Assembly: GCF_963924675.1 (NCBI RefSeq)
Contig: NC_089223.1
Location: forward strand, 8,878,881 to 8,942,880
DNA length: 64,000 bases
Direction of reading: 5' to 3'
DNA from: Phocoena phocoena
Lineage: Eukaryota > Chordata > Mammalia > Artiodactyla > Phocoenidae
Translations under genes and position numbers: made by a program
Notes under the pieces: model-generated
Seen by the model: only the letters and a program-made list of their open reading frames with translations
Databases searched by the model: none
What the model was told of the DNA's origin: nothing
Shown: positions 10,300 to 22,119 of the stretch, in pieces
How the letters are laid out: each line of letters opens with the position of its first letter
Numbering within the stretch: the first letter of the stretch is position 1

Positions 10300-13200
10300 T
10301 CCACCTCACTGCAAATAACTCAATTTTGTTACTTTTTATGGTTGGGTAATATTCCATGTATATATGTGCCATATCTTCTTTATCCATTCATCTGTCGATG
10401 GACACTTAGGTCACTTGCATGTCCTGGCTATTGTAAATAGTGCTGCAGTGAACATTGTGGTACATGACTCTTTTTGAATTACGGTTTTCTCAGGGTATAT
10501 GCCCAGTAGCGGGATTTCAGGGTCATATGGTAATTCTATTTTTAGTTTTTTTTTTTTTTTTTTTTTTTGCAGTATGCGGGCCTCTCACTGTTGTGGCCTC
10601 TCCCGTTATGGAGCACAGGCTCTGGACACGCAGGCCCAGCGGCCATGGCTCACGGGCCCAGCTGCTCCGTAACATTAGTTTTTTAAGGAACCTCCATACT
10701 ATTCTCCATAGTGGCTGTATCAATTTACATTCCCACCAACAGTGCAAGAACGTTCCCTTTTCTCCACACCCTCTCCAGCATTTATTGTTTCTAGATTTTG
10801 TGATGATGGCCATTCTAACTGGTGTGAGGTGATACCTCATTGTGGTTTTGATTTGCATTTCTCTAATGATTAGTGATGTTGAGCATCCTTTCACGTGTTT
10901 GTTGGCACTCTGTATATCTTCTCTGGAGAAATGTCTGTTTAGGTCTTCTGCCCATTTTTGGATTGGGTTGTTTAGTTTTTTGATATTGAGCTGCATGAGC
11001 TGCTTGTATATGTTAGAGATTAATCCTTTGTCAGTTGCTTCATTTGCAAATATTTTCCCCCATTCTGAGGGTTCTCTTTTCATCTTGTTTATCATTTCCT
11101 TTGCTGTGCAAAAGTTTTTAAGTTTCATTAGGTCCCATTTTTGTTTTTATTTCCATTTCTCTAGATGGGTCAAAAAGGATCTTGCTGTGATTTATGTCCT
11201 AGAGTGTTCTTCCTATGTTTTCCTTTAAGAGTTTTACAGTGTCTGGCCTTACATTTAGGTCTTTAATCGATTTTGAGTTTCTTTTTGTGTGTGGTGTTAG
11301 GGAGTGTTCTAATTTCATTCTTTTACATGTAGCTGTCCAGTTTTCCCAGCACCACTTATTGAAGAGTCTGTCTTTTCTCCATTATATATTCTTGCCTCCT
11401 TTGCCAAAGGTAAGGTGACCATATGTGCATGAGTTTATCTCTGGGATTTCTATCCTGATCCATGGATCTATATTTCTGTTTTTGTGCCGGCACCATACTG
11501 TCTTGATTACTGTAGCTTTGTAGTATAGTTGGAAGTCAGGGAGTCTGATTCCTCCAGCTCCGTATATCTTTCTCAAATTGCTTCGGTTATTTGGGGTCTT
11601 TTGTGTTTCCATACAAATTGCAAAATTTTTTGTTCTAGTTCTGTGAAAAATGCCATTGGTAGTTTGATAGTCTACACTGAATCTGTAGATTGCTTTGGGT
11701 AGTATAGTCTTTTTCACAATGTTGATTCTTCCAATCCAAGAATATGGTATATGTCTCCATCTGTTTGTATCATCTTTAATTTCTTTCATCAGTGTCTTAT
11801 AGTTTTCTGCATACAGAATTTGTGTCTCCTTAGATAGATTACTTCGTAGGTATTTTATTGTTTTCGTTGCATTGGTAAATGGGAGTGTTTCCATAATTTC
11901 TCTTTCAGATTTTTCATTATTAGTGTATAGGAATGCCGGAGATATCTGTGCGTTAATTTTGTATGCTGCTACTCTACCAAATTCATTGATTAGCTTAATA
12001 GTTTTCTGGTAGCCTCTTTAGGATTCTCTATGTATAGTATCATGTCATCTGCAAACAGTGACAGTTTTACTTCTTTCCAATTTGGATTCGTTTTATTTCT
12101 ATTTCTTTTCTGATTGCTGTGGCTAAAACTTCCAAAAGTATGTTGAATACTAGTGGTAGGAGTGGGCAACCTTGTCTTGTTCCTGATCATAAAGGAAATA
12201 GTTTTAGTTTTTCACCATTGAGAATGATTTTGGCTGTGGGTTTGTCATATATGGCCCTTATTATGCTGAGGTAGTTTCCCTCTATGCCTGCTTTCTAAAG
12301 AGTTTTTATCATAAATGGGTGATGAATTCTGTCAAAAGCTTTGTCTGCATCTATTGAGATTATCATATGGTTTTTATCCTTCAATTTGTTAACATGGCAT
12401 ATCATTTTGATTGATTTGCATATATTGAGGAATCCTTGTATTCCTGGGATAAACCCCACTTGATCATGATGTATGATACTTTTAATGTGCTGCTAGCTTC
12501 TGTTTGCTAATATTTTGTGAAGGATTTTTGCATCTATGTTCATCAGTGATATTGGCCTGTAGTTTTTCTTTTTTTGTGAGAGCTTTGTCTGGTTTTGGTG
12601 TCAGGGTGATGGTGCTATCGTAGCATGAGTTTGGGAGTGTTCCTCCTTCTGCTATATTTTGGAAGCGTTTGAGAAGGATAGGTGTTAGCTCTTCTCTAAA
12701 TGTTTGATAGAATTCACCTGTGAAACCATCTGGTCCTGGGCTTGATTTTGTTGGAAGATTTTTAATCACAGTTTCAATATCAGTGCTTGTGATTGGTCTG
12801 TTGTATTATCTACTTCTTCCTGGTTCAGTCTTGGAAGGTTGTACTTTTCTAAGAATTTGTCCATTTCTTCCAGGTTGTCCATTTTATTGGCATATAGTTG
12901 CTTGTAGTAATCTCTCATGATCCTTTGTATTTCTGCAGTGTCAGTTGTTACTTCTCCTTTTTCATTTCTAATTCCACTGATTTGAATCTTCTCCCTTTTT
13001 TTCTTGATGAGTGTGGCTAATGGTTAATCAGTTTTGTTTATCTTCTCAAAGAAGCAGCTTTTAGTTTTATTGATCTTTGCTATTGTTTCCTTCATTTCTT
13101 TTTTATTTATTTCTGATCTGATCTTTATGATTTCTTTCTTTCTGCTAACTTTCAGGTTTTTTTCTTCTTCTTTCTCCAATTGCTTTAGGTATAAGGTTAG

Positions 13201-14100
13201 GTTGTTTATTTGAGATGTTTCTTGTTTCTTGAGGTAGGACTGTATTGCTATAAACTTCCCTCTCAGAACTGCTTTTGCTGCATCCCATAGGTTTTGGGTC
13301 ATCATATTTTCATCGTTATTTGTTTCTAGGTACCTTTTGATTTCCTTTTGATTTCTTCAGTGATCTCTTGATTATTTAGTAGTGTATTGTTTAGCCTCCA
13401 TGTGTTTTTATTTTTTACAGGTTTTTTCCTGTAATTGATACCTAGTCTCATAGCGCTGTGGTCTGAAAAGATATTTGATACGATTTCAGTTTTCTTAAAT
13501 TTACCAAGGCTTAATTTGTGGCCCAAGATATGATCTATCCTCGAGAATGTTCCATAAGCACTTGAGAAGAAAGTGTAATCTGCTGTTTCTGGATGGAATG
13601 TCCTATAAATATCAATTAAATCTATCTGGTCTCTTGTGTCATTTAAAGCTTCTGTTTCCTTATTTAATTTCTTTTTGGATGATCTGTCCATTGGTGTAAG
13701 TGAGGTGTTAAAGTCCCCCACTATTATTGTGTTACTGTTGATTTCCCCTTTTATGGCTTTTATGTTAACATTTGCCTTATGTATTGACGTGCTCCTATGG
13801 TGGGTGCATAAATATTTACAATTGTTATATCTTCTTCTTGGTGTGATCCCTTGATCATTATGCACTGTCCTTCTTTGTCTCTTGTAGTAGTCTTTGTTTT
13901 AAAGTCTATTTTGCCTGATATGAGAAATGCTACTCTAGCTTTCTTTTGATTTCCATTTGCATGGAATATCTTTTTCTATCCCCTCGCTTTCATTCTGTAT
14001 GTGTGCCTAGGTCTGAAGTGGGTCTCTTGTAGACAGCATATATATGGGTCTTATTTTTGCATCCATTCAGCCAGTCTATGTCTTTTGCTGGGAGCATTTA
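10300..14100 (-). pseudogene. L1-A ORF2 remnant (endonuclease, reverse transcriptase, zinc knuckle)
   Basis: ORF2p normally nicks target DNA and copies L1 RNA on the spot. On the minus strand the endonuclease region (13865-13326) shows 'IIVGDFNTSLTPMD' and 'GTFSRIDHILGHK'. The linker and start of the reverse transcriptase (12769-12482) shows '[16 protein letters not shown]'. The catalytic FADD box, '[12 protein letters not shown]', lies at 12190-11990. The region after it (11894-11382) includes 'SWIGRINIVKKTILPKAIY'. The Cys-His C-terminus (11128-10523) has '[20 protein letters not shown]'. Each piece sits in a different open frame, the longest about 200 codons against roughly 1,270 in a working ORF2. 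A SINE also interrupts the C-terminal part. It is a pseudogene. Confidence 0.88.
10542..10684 (-). mobile_element. CHR-type SINE, antisense, 5'-truncated, nested in L1-A
   Basis: The T-run (10546-10568) is the tail complement. The body reads backward from the 3' end ('gcagtatgcgggcctctcac') to 'gggcccagctgctccgt', where it stops, so the tRNA-like half is missing. The flanking 10-bp word ttagtttttt occurs at 10542-10551 and 10675-10684. The right copy is followed by 'aagg', giving an L1-endonuclease-type TTTTTT/AA junction. The SINE lies in the L1 ORF2 C-terminal region. Confidence 0.88.
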
Positions 14101-14219
14101 ATCTATTACATTTAAGGTAATTATCGATATGTATGTTCCTATTACCATTTTCTTAATTGTTTTGGGTTCGTTATTGTAGGTCTTTTCTTCTCTTGTGTTT
14201 CCTGCCTAGAGAAGTTCCT

Positions 14220-15290
14220 TTAGCAGTTGTTATAAAGCTGGTTTTGTCATGCTGAATTCTCTTAGCTGTTGCTTTTCTGTAAAGGTTTTGATTTCTCCAT
14301 TGAATCTGAATGAGATCCTTGCTTGGTAGAGTAATCTTGGTTGTAGGTTTTTCCCTTTCAATACTTTAAATATGTCCTGCCACTCCCTTCTGGCTTACAG
14401 ATTTCTCCTGAAAGATCAGCTGTTAACCTTATGGGGATTCCCTTGTATGTTATTTGTTGTTTTTCCCTTGCTGCTTTTAATATTCTTTCTTTGTATTTAA
14501 TTTTTTTTTTTTTTTTTTTTTGCGGTACGCGGGCCTCTCACTGTTGTGGCCTCTCCCATTGCAGAGCACAGGCTGTGGATGTGCAGGCTCAGCGGCCACA
14601 GCTCACGGGCCCAGCCACTCTGCGGCATGTGGGATCTTCCTGGACCGGGGCACGAAACCGTGTCCCCTGCATCGGCAGGCAGACTCTCAACCACTGTGCC
14701 ACCAGGGAAGCCCCTGTATTTAATTTTTGATAGTTTGATTAATATGTGTCTTGGCATGTTTCTCCTTGGATTTATCCTGTATGGGACTCTCTGCACTTCC
14801 TGGACTTGATTGACTGTTTCTTTTCCCATGGTAGGGAAGTTTTCAACTATAATCTCTTCAGATATTTTCTCAGAACATTTTTCTCTCTTCTTCTTCTGGG
14901 ACCCGTATTATTCAAATGCTGGCACATTTAAAGTTGTCACAGAGGTCTCTGAGACTGTCCTCAATTATTTTCATTCTTTTTTCTTTATTCTGCTCTGTGG
15001 CCATTCTTTCCACTCTTTTATCTTCCAGGCCCCTCATCCATTCTTCTTCTTCAGTTATTCTGGTATTGATTCCTTCTAGAGAATTTTTAATTTCATTTAT
15101 TGTGTTGTTCATTATTGTTTATTTGCTCTTTAGTTCTTCTAGGTCCTTGTTAAACATTTCTTGTATTTTCTCCATTCTATTTCCATTATTTTGGATCATC
15201 TTTACTATGATTACTCTGAACTTTTTTTTCAGATTGCCCATTTCCTCTTCATTTGTTTGGTCTGGTGAGTTGTTACCTTGCTACTTCATC
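14220..15290 (-). pseudogene. L1-A ORF1 remnant
   Basis: ORF1p is the L1 RNA-binding trimer. Only fragments are open. At 15112-14912 on the minus strand the residues include 'NNTINEIKNSLEGINTRITE' and 'RMKIIEDSLRDLCDNF', matching the coiled-coil to RRM part of mammalian ORF1p. A SINE at 14506-14714 splits the C-terminal half. Boundaries are approximate. Confidence 0.78.
14492..14728 (-). mobile_element. full-length CHR-type SINE, antisense, nested in L1-A ORF1
   Basis: The poly(T) at about 14503-14520 is followed by the complete SINE read backward to 'accagggaagcccc'. An exact 14-bp duplication, tgtatttaattttt, flanks it at 14492-14505 and 14715-14728. The matching site in the other full-length L1, about 41819-41832, is uninterrupted, which confirms this is a precise insertion after the L1 landed. 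Confidence 0.95.
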
Positions 15291-17351
15291 TGCTGCATAT
15301 TTCTCTCTCTTCTCATTTTGTTTAACTTACTGTGTTTAGGATCACCTTTTTGCAGGCTGCAGGTTTGTAGCTCCTATTGTTTTTGGTGTCTGCCCCCAGT
15401 GGGTGACTTTGGTTCAGTGGCTTCTGTAGACTTTCTGGTGGAGGGGACTAGTGCCTGTGTTCTGCTGGATGAGACTGAATCTTTTATTTCTGGTGGATAG
15501 GACCATGTACAGTGGTGTGTTTCTGGGTGTCTGTGACCTTATTATGATTTTAGGCAGCCTCTCTGCTAATGGGTGGGGTTGTGTTCCTGTCTTGCTAGGT
15601 GTTTTGCATGGGGTGTCCAGCACTGGAGCTTTCTGGCTATTCAGTGGAGCTGGGTCTTATTGTTGAGACCTAGATCTCTGGGAGAGCTCTCACTGATCGT
15701 TATTACATGGGGCTGGGAGGGGTCTGGTGGTCCAATGTCCTGGCCTCGGCTCTCTCACCTCGGAGGCTCAGGCCTGACACCTGGCCAGAGCACCAAGACC
15801 CTGCCAGCCACAGAACGCAGAGGGAAAGGAAGAAAAAAAAGTATGGGGGGGGGGGAATGAACAGATAGAGCCCCAAAACAAATGGTAAAAGCAAAACTAA
15901 ACAGACAAAATCACACAAAGAAACATACACACACACACACACACACACTCATAAAAAGAAAACGAAACCAACAGTTAAAACCCTAGGACAAATGGTAAAA
16001 GCAAACCAAAACAGACAAAATCACACAAAGAAACATACACAGTCACAAAAAGAAAGAAAAAAAAAGTGGAAAGCAATAAAACCAATACACAAATCCACCA
16101 ATGATAACAAGTGCTAAAAACTGTACTAAGATAAACATGAAAATCAGAAAGAACTCAGTCGCAGACAGCAAACCCCAAGTCTCCAGTTGCTCCCAAAGTC
16201 CACTGCCTCAATTTTGGGAACATTCATTGTCTATTCATGTATTCCACAGATGCAGGTACATCAAGTTGATTGTGGAGCTTTAATCCGCTGCTCCTGAGAC
16301 TGCTGGGAGAGATTTCCCTTTCTCTTCCTTGTTCGCACAGCTCCCGGGTCTCAGCTTTGGATTTGGCCCTGCCTCTGCGTGTAGGTCGCCTGAGGGCATC
16401 TGTTTTTCCGCTCAGACAGGACGGGGTTAAAGGAGCAGCAGATACGGGGACTCTGGCTCACTCAGGCCGGGGGGTGGGGGTGGGGGTGGGGCACGGAGTG
16501 CGGGGCGGGCCTGCGGCAGCAGAGGCCGGCATGACGTTGCACCAGCGTGAGGCACACCGTGCGTTCTCCTGGGGAAGTTGTCCCTGGATCCGGGGACCCT
16601 GGCAGTGGCGGGCGGCACAGGCTCCCGGGAGGGGAGGTTTAGAGTGACCTGTGCTCGCACACAGGCTTCTTGGTGGCTGCAGCAGCAGCCTTAGTGTCTC
16701 ATGCCTGTCACTGGGTTCTGGGCTGATAGCTGCGGCTCACGCCCATCTCTGGAGCTCGTTTAGGTGGTGCTCTGTCCCCTCTCCTCATGCACCCTGAGAC
16801 AATGGTCTCTTGCCTCTTCGGCAGGCCCAGACTTTTTCCTGGACTCCCTCCCGGCTAGCTGTGGCACACTAGCCCCTTTCAGGCTGTGTTCACGCCGCCA
16901 GTCCTCTCCCTGCGATCCGTCCAAAGCCCGAGCCTCAGCTCGCAGCCCCGCCCGCCCCGGTGGGTGAGCAGACAAGCCTCTCGGGCTGGTGAGTGCCGGT
17001 CGGCACCGATCCTCTGTGCGGGAATCTCTCCGCTTTGCCCTCCGCGCCTCCGAAGCGTCCCCCTCCGCCACCTGCAGTCTCCGCCTGTGAAGGGGCCCCT
17101 AGTGTGTGGAAACCTTTCCTCCTTCACGGCTCCCTCCCACTGGTGCAGGTCCCGTCCCTATCCTTTTGTCTCTTTATTCTTTTGCCCTACCCAGGTATGT
17201 GGGGAGTTTCTTGCCTTTTGGGAGGTCTGAGGTCTTCTGCCAGCATTCAGTAGGTGTTCTATAGGAGCTGTTCCACGTGTAGATGTATTTTTAATGTATT
17301 TGTGGGGAGAAAGGTGATCTCCACGTCTATTTCTCCGCCATCTTGAAGGTC
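15290..17351 (-). promoter_or_regulatory. L1-A 5' UTR with GC-rich promoter region
   Basis: The region becomes CpG-rich between about 16440 and 17120, which is unusual for this AT-rich window. It ends at the YY1-type 'caagatggc' core near 17337-17345 (minus strand). In intact L1s this segment drives sense transcription of the element and can also have antisense activity. A T/C-rich to A-rich low-complexity section at 15825-16080 includes a 110-bp tandem duplication. Activity is inferred from the family, not shown by the sequence. Confidence 0.65.
15876..16080. repeat. 110-bp tandem duplication with (CA)n in the L1-A 5' UTR
   Basis: The words 'acaaatggtaaaagcaaa' and 'acaaaatcacacaaagaaac' each occur twice, the first at 15879 and 15989, a period of 110 bp. 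A (CA)n run at about 15927-15948 lies in the first unit only. The other full-length L1 has just one unit, near 43195. Confidence 0.8.
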
Positions 17352-17719
17352 CAATGCTTATGGATTTTTAATTTTTCAATAACATCCTTTTCTCTTCATT
17401 TCTAATCACATATCGAGGGGTGTCCAAGCCAGGAAAAATTTGCATGCTGCGGAGTTCTAGAGAGCCTTTTAAGTAGGGCTCCCACAAGGGCCCTCCTGCC
17501 TGGTGTCAGTCTCACCAATAGACAGATTTTGGTTCAGAAGCAAAGGACAGCGTTATTCTTTGATCAGAGGATGGAGAGGTGCGAGCTCACGCTCTAGAGC
17601 ACATGCTGTTCCCACAAGCAGAGCTGCTTTCCTGGGTTCTCCTCTGTGGGGGGGCCGGAGCTCTTGGCGGGCACAGTCTCGCTGCTCACAGCACCGGCAT
17701 CTGTGTACTGACCATCTTT
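17352..17719. other. no gene; unassigned repeat-like sequence
   Basis: The stretch from about 17480 to 17715 has the composition of an old LTR or internal retroelement piece ('ctcacgctctagagcacatg'). I cannot name the family. Two overlapping frames of about 100 codons on opposite strands at 17503-17858 have no domain. Confidence 0.35.
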
Positions 17720-18615
17720 TCTTACTAAAGTTAATGCAGCAGACTCCTAAATGGCACTCTTGCCTGAATCCGGCTTCTCTCAAATCCCTTCTCTGAGCTA
17801 CAGCAGGAGTGATTTTTCTGAAGAACAAATTTGAGATCACTCCCTTACTTAAAGCCATTTAATGGAGCTCTACTGCCCTCAGGATAAAGTCCAGAGTTCT
17901 CAAAGTGATATCTATGGACTTTTATGGTCTGGCATTGCCCATTTTCTTACACCCCATTTCTTTCTACTCCCCCTTCACTACTGAATTCAACCAGAATGAA
18001 AGGACTTTAGTTCTATGCTCTTTCTAGCCTCTGGAACAATCTTCTCTCATTTCCACACTCTTCTGCGTAGCTCCAATTTGTCCTTCAGGACTCAGTTAAA
18101 ACACTGATTCATCCCCATCGTCTTCTCTATGATCCCAAGGCTGTCTGTGGTTCTCCACTCTCATTTGTTTTTACTCATAAGATTTCTTTTGAAGAATGTT
18201 TTTGCCCTATTTAAAATGGAGAAAAAAGAAAAAAAAAACCCCTAAGAATACCACTGATCTAGATTTTAGGTTAATCCTTTCATTTTGTATTACAGAGTAC
18301 ATTGTTCTACACCTAGACCTCTGACAAGCAGAACTCCATAGCTGCCTCAGAGAACTTTTAATTTCAGGGTGAAGGGAAGACAGATACATAGAGATAATTA
18401 TTGAATCATGGAGGAGGTGCACTATTAGACCTATGCATATTGTGTAGATTATAATTCTAGGTTATCATCTGTTGTTTTCATGTGTATTGATCAAACTGTA
18501 GTGTAAACTGTGCACAAAGTACTTATTTGGTTTCCTTTGTGTGTTCCCTCATTTCTGCTTAATTTCTAGCACAGGGTTTGTCTCATACTAGGATTTTAAT
18601 AAAACTTGCTGATAG
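17720..18615 (+). mobile_element. L2 (LINE-2) 3' portion, sense, with gaps
   Basis: The sequence keeps the L2 ORF2 C-terminal and 3' order: 'taaagccatttaatggagct', 'caggataaagtccagagttc', 'tatggtctggcattgcccat', then 'ggaacaatcttctctcattt', 'ccttcaggactcagttaaaa' and the distal tail 'tagcacagggtttgtctcat'. The middle, about 18190-18500, is unrelated or too diverged. L2 died before the placental radiation, so no coding capacity remains. Confidence 0.7.
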
Positions 18616-18799
18616 AGTGGGGCTAACCTACCGCTTTCTATTTCCTATAAAACAATGAGTGTATGGCTATATGAAGCAAGAAAAGTTAAGCACTTTTTGA
18701 ATTAGAATACCTCTAATCATATTAAAAGTTATAAAAATGAATTTGGAAGTAAATTCTTAGACTTGAAGGGAAGAGTAAGAAAAAATTAATAGTCGCTAA

Positions 18800-19015
18800 C
18801 ACTGAGCCATGTGCTCCAAAAGTACTTTATTTATACTATCTAATTTAACAGTCACAATATTCCAATTCTGTCATTATTGTTATCAACACCGTTTTGCAGA
18901 TAAGGATGCTAAAGTACAGAGACTTTAAAGAACCTTTTAGTATCACATAGCCAAAAAATCATGGAGCTGGGATTTGAACCCAGGTAGTCTAACTTGGACA
19001 CACACATTTAACCAA
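18800..19015 (-). mobile_element. MIR SINE, antisense
   Basis: The reverse-complement MIR core is clear: 'taatttaacagtcacaatat', 'cgttttgcagataaggatgc', 'gtacagagactttaaagaac', 'gtatcacatagccaaaaaat' and 'gagctgggatttgaacccag'. Confidence 0.8.
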
Positions 19016-20560
19016 ATTACCCTAATCTTCCCATTGAACTCCTTCAGGTCCCACCCAACAGACCAAAACATCTTTTAGGCTCTCCCTGTTTTTGTTTTAA
19101 ATTTACTTTATTTTAGGTTTCTGGTTTCTGGTTAGGAACGGAAACGTTTCCTTGTATTTTGTACAGCATTCATATTTTTACCACCTGCTGATATTAATAA
19201 TTACAGTGTGCATGATTATTTTCTCTCAAACTTCAAATAAAATCAGAATACTTGAAAACCAGATTTTTCCGGAAGAATTGAGAAGAATAATTTAATTAGA
19301 AGAAATGAATATTTGATTAATCTGGATAAAATGCAATTGGTATATTTCCCTCAAATAAAATGGTCACTAGTTTAACATCCTTTCTGCATCCTGAAATCTG
19401 TTATGCAGTGATTAACGGCCAGGGAAATTTGTTTTCCATCATGCAGAAGCTAACATTAGATAACCTCTACTCATGAGCAGACAGGCTACTTTAAGCTTTC
19501 CTTTCATAACTGGGCCAGCTCTCCAGAGAACCCAAGCTCCCTTATTTGGAGATGGATCTGTAAATTGACTGATGCTCACATATACCAAAAAGGCTTTTGG
19601 GAAAGCCTTTGAGAAAGTCGATCTTCCCACATGCTACTCACTGAAAGATAAATGAAGACAGTTTTTACAAGGTATTTACTTTTTTGGATGAAAGTATAAG
19701 TTCATACTCACATATAAGAACTTGCTGTACTTAGAGTATACTATACTCACATACATGGTCTTCCTGTACTTCATATACTTATACCATACATGAATTTAGA
19801 CTCAGGATTCATAGTTCTGCTGTTAGGACAGCCCTACATTACACGTTTCCCTTGTAATATTTACGGTATCTTAGAGAAGTTTCAGAATACAGTTTCACAT
19901 ATCCAAGGAGACAGCTACTCTGGACTTGCAGTCAGCTAAAGGGCAGATGGAAAGCACTCTTGGCTCAGAAAATGAAAAAGACTGAGAATGGAAGGATGAT
20001 AAAGATATTTAAGTAACAAATGGCAACTTAAGACAAGCCATGGTCAAAGGTGAAGGAAAATCAGTGAAAAGCTATTGCCTTTTGAAGCGTCAGAGAAGTT
20101 TCTGCTATGAAGTCTTAATCTTGTTAAGATAAGAATTTGTCAGTGAGCTCAGTGGAAAAATTAGATTTCACTTTGACCCATGGTTGGATGAGTTGCAGAA
20201 TATCTTTCAGGACAAGAAATTAAATAAAAACAAATTCAATTCTTCTTTAATGTGGAACATAAATATTCCCCAGCCACCCTCTTTGATCTTACCCAAAAAA
20301 AGATAAAATGCTACTTAAATTAAAGCTCTAGGAGATGGGTAAAGGTACTATCCAGGAAAAACAATTTCCCCTCTACCCAATTATTACATGAAATCTTACC
20401 ACTGCTTCTGGTGTTTTCTTTGCTCAGTTGTAGCCTTTTGCATTTTCACAGTCTTCAGATTTGTCAGTCACTCCCACAGACACTGGTGATTTTCTGCTTA
20501 ATAGCTATTTCCCTCTTCTTACTAATGGAACTCTTTTTTATGTTTGTTCATTTTCTAGTT
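19016..20560. other. no gene or named repeat seen
   Basis: AT-rich unique-looking DNA. A 62-codon minus frame near 19439-19630 and other short frames have no features of real exons. Confidence 0.4.
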
Positions 20561-20569
20561 GTCATTATC

Positions 20570-20960
20570 CCTACATGTGAGGATATGCTTCAGGGAATCC
20601 TGGTCCTTAACCCAGGGCAGAAATCTTGATAAACCAATTATGTTATGGGATAATTGTGGGTTGATTAAGCCAATTTTGGTAATTTCATGCTCATTGATGA
20701 TGATTGACTGGGGAGGACCGTGTGACCTAATTCAGGTCAACAAAACTGAGTCAATAAGGCTGAAGAGAAGATGGCTAGGGATTCTGAAAAAGACTTTCTA
20801 GATCTGATAACGGCACACGAGGGATTTGTTTTTCCTTTGTTTTGCCTCCGGACATTGCTGTTTATGCACGTACTGTTTGGTATTGCTCTACCCATCCGGA
20901 GACCACAGTAAGAGCTAGCTGACAAAATGAGAAGAGCAGAATGGAGAATAGGCCTTTCAG
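20570..20960 (+). repeat. old interspersed repeat, family not named
   Basis: The order 'ttgatgatgattgactgggg', 'gaccgtgtgacctaattcag', 'gagaagatggctagggattc' and 'tttgcctccggacattgctg' matches a common mammalian repeat whose usual text includes 'tgtgacccagttctggccaa'. The same family appears again at about 56850-57240. I cannot give a reliable name; it may be LTR-like. Confidence 0.4.
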
Positions 20961-22119
20961 TACTGATTTGTTTTTCCACAAGAAATCATAACACTTCATC
21001 AAAATGATTTGAAATGAAAGCATGGAGAAATAAAACCAACATCTATTGTTAGACATAGAAAAGAAATTTTCCAGTAGTTTTAAGGAGTAAAAGAGGAACT
21101 ATGTAGTGGCAGAACAAGCCAAGTTGGTAAATTTCCTCCTCATTTCTGGCACGTAGCAGGTGCTCAATATTTCAGTGACTACTTGGATTCTTGTTGGTCC
21201 ACGTATTGCTGTACGTGGATGTCCTGTAAACGTGTGAAGCTCCTGCTGTCCTCAAGAACAGTTTCCAGACTTAGATCTCTGCTGCTTGATCTTAGTTATA
21301 AATAACGTATGTCAGGAATGTTCCTAAAAGCACCTTTCTACCTCTACATCTTCTTCTGTGACTCTTCATGCCCATTTTAAACTTTAGCTACATGCAATCA
21401 GTATATTTCTTTAACAGTGATGTCCTCGCTCATGCGTCAGTGCCGCTGTGTATGTACATGGTATAACCCTAAGCTACCTCTGCTGCTACTGTCAGTTCAT
21501 GGAGCCCCAAAATGGTGTTCATGAGAACTGTGGAGTGCTGAGCAATAGACAGTCTGTTTTCAACCCTGATTGCAAGAATGGAACGACTCTTTCCAAAATA
21601 AAAGAAGAAAACCCTTTCCTCCTCTCCAGCAACATAGTAAAGGAGACAAAACAAATACAGCTACAGCTCTGAGCAAAGGGAAGAAAGCTGTTTTAGGGGT
21701 TAACAAGGAAAGCATTTAGACAGCAAGCAATTTGCAGAGCAGATAGATTAGGATAGGAGAGGGTAAGAGAGGGAAGCAAAATCTCTGTAGAAATCATTTG
21801 GTTAAGACTTAATTTTTGAAACAAACTGAACAATGGCATTACCAGGGACTGGAAAGGAAGTCTTGCCACGTGGTAAAGGGCGTCCCTGACACACAGCACA
21901 CACTGGGATCCGGGCGCTCACTAGGAGAGTCAGAACCCAAAGGATAAGTAAGGCTCCTCACAATTTTCTTGTGGTGATTCTAATTATTCTCAAAAAAAAT
22001 TCTTGCTGTGTTCACAGAACCCCTCCAGGTATTTTTAAGATGTAAGTACTTTTACTGAGTAGCTTGTTCCTACTTTTTTTTAATAAGTGCTCTAAATTAG
22101 CAAAATAAAACATGTAGAA
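20961..22119. other. no gene seen
   Basis: Mostly unique-looking DNA. A short piece near 21150-21180 ('ggcacgtagcaggtgctcaa') looks like the tail end of a MIR or L2. Nothing else is supported. Confidence 0.4.

Larger units (their letters stand above)
9845..17351 (-). mobile_element. near full-length L1 ('L1-A'), antisense, dead
   Basis: On the minus strand the order is 5' UTR (about 17351-15290), ORF1 (about 15290-14220), ORF2 (about 14100-10300), and 3' UTR ending near 9845. The 5' edge reads 'ccttcaagatggcggag' on the minus strand. That is the L1 start with a YY1-type 'caagatggc' core, so the copy is not 5'-truncated. Two CHR SINEs are nested inside, at 10552-10674 and 14506-14714. Both ORFs are split by frameshifts and stops. 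It is the same subfamily and orientation as the L1 at 37-44 kb. No flanking target-site duplication could be found by eye. Confidence 0.9.

Noticed and set aside
16270..17253. CpG-rich region as a gene promoter or first exon
   Set aside because: It is the 5' UTR of L1-A. The same sequence occurs in L1-B at 43320-44400.
9800..17400. Target-site duplication for L1-A
   Set aside because: I compared the flanks at 9825-9850 and 17348-17380 and found no convincing repeated word. It may be lost, or one end may be rearranged.
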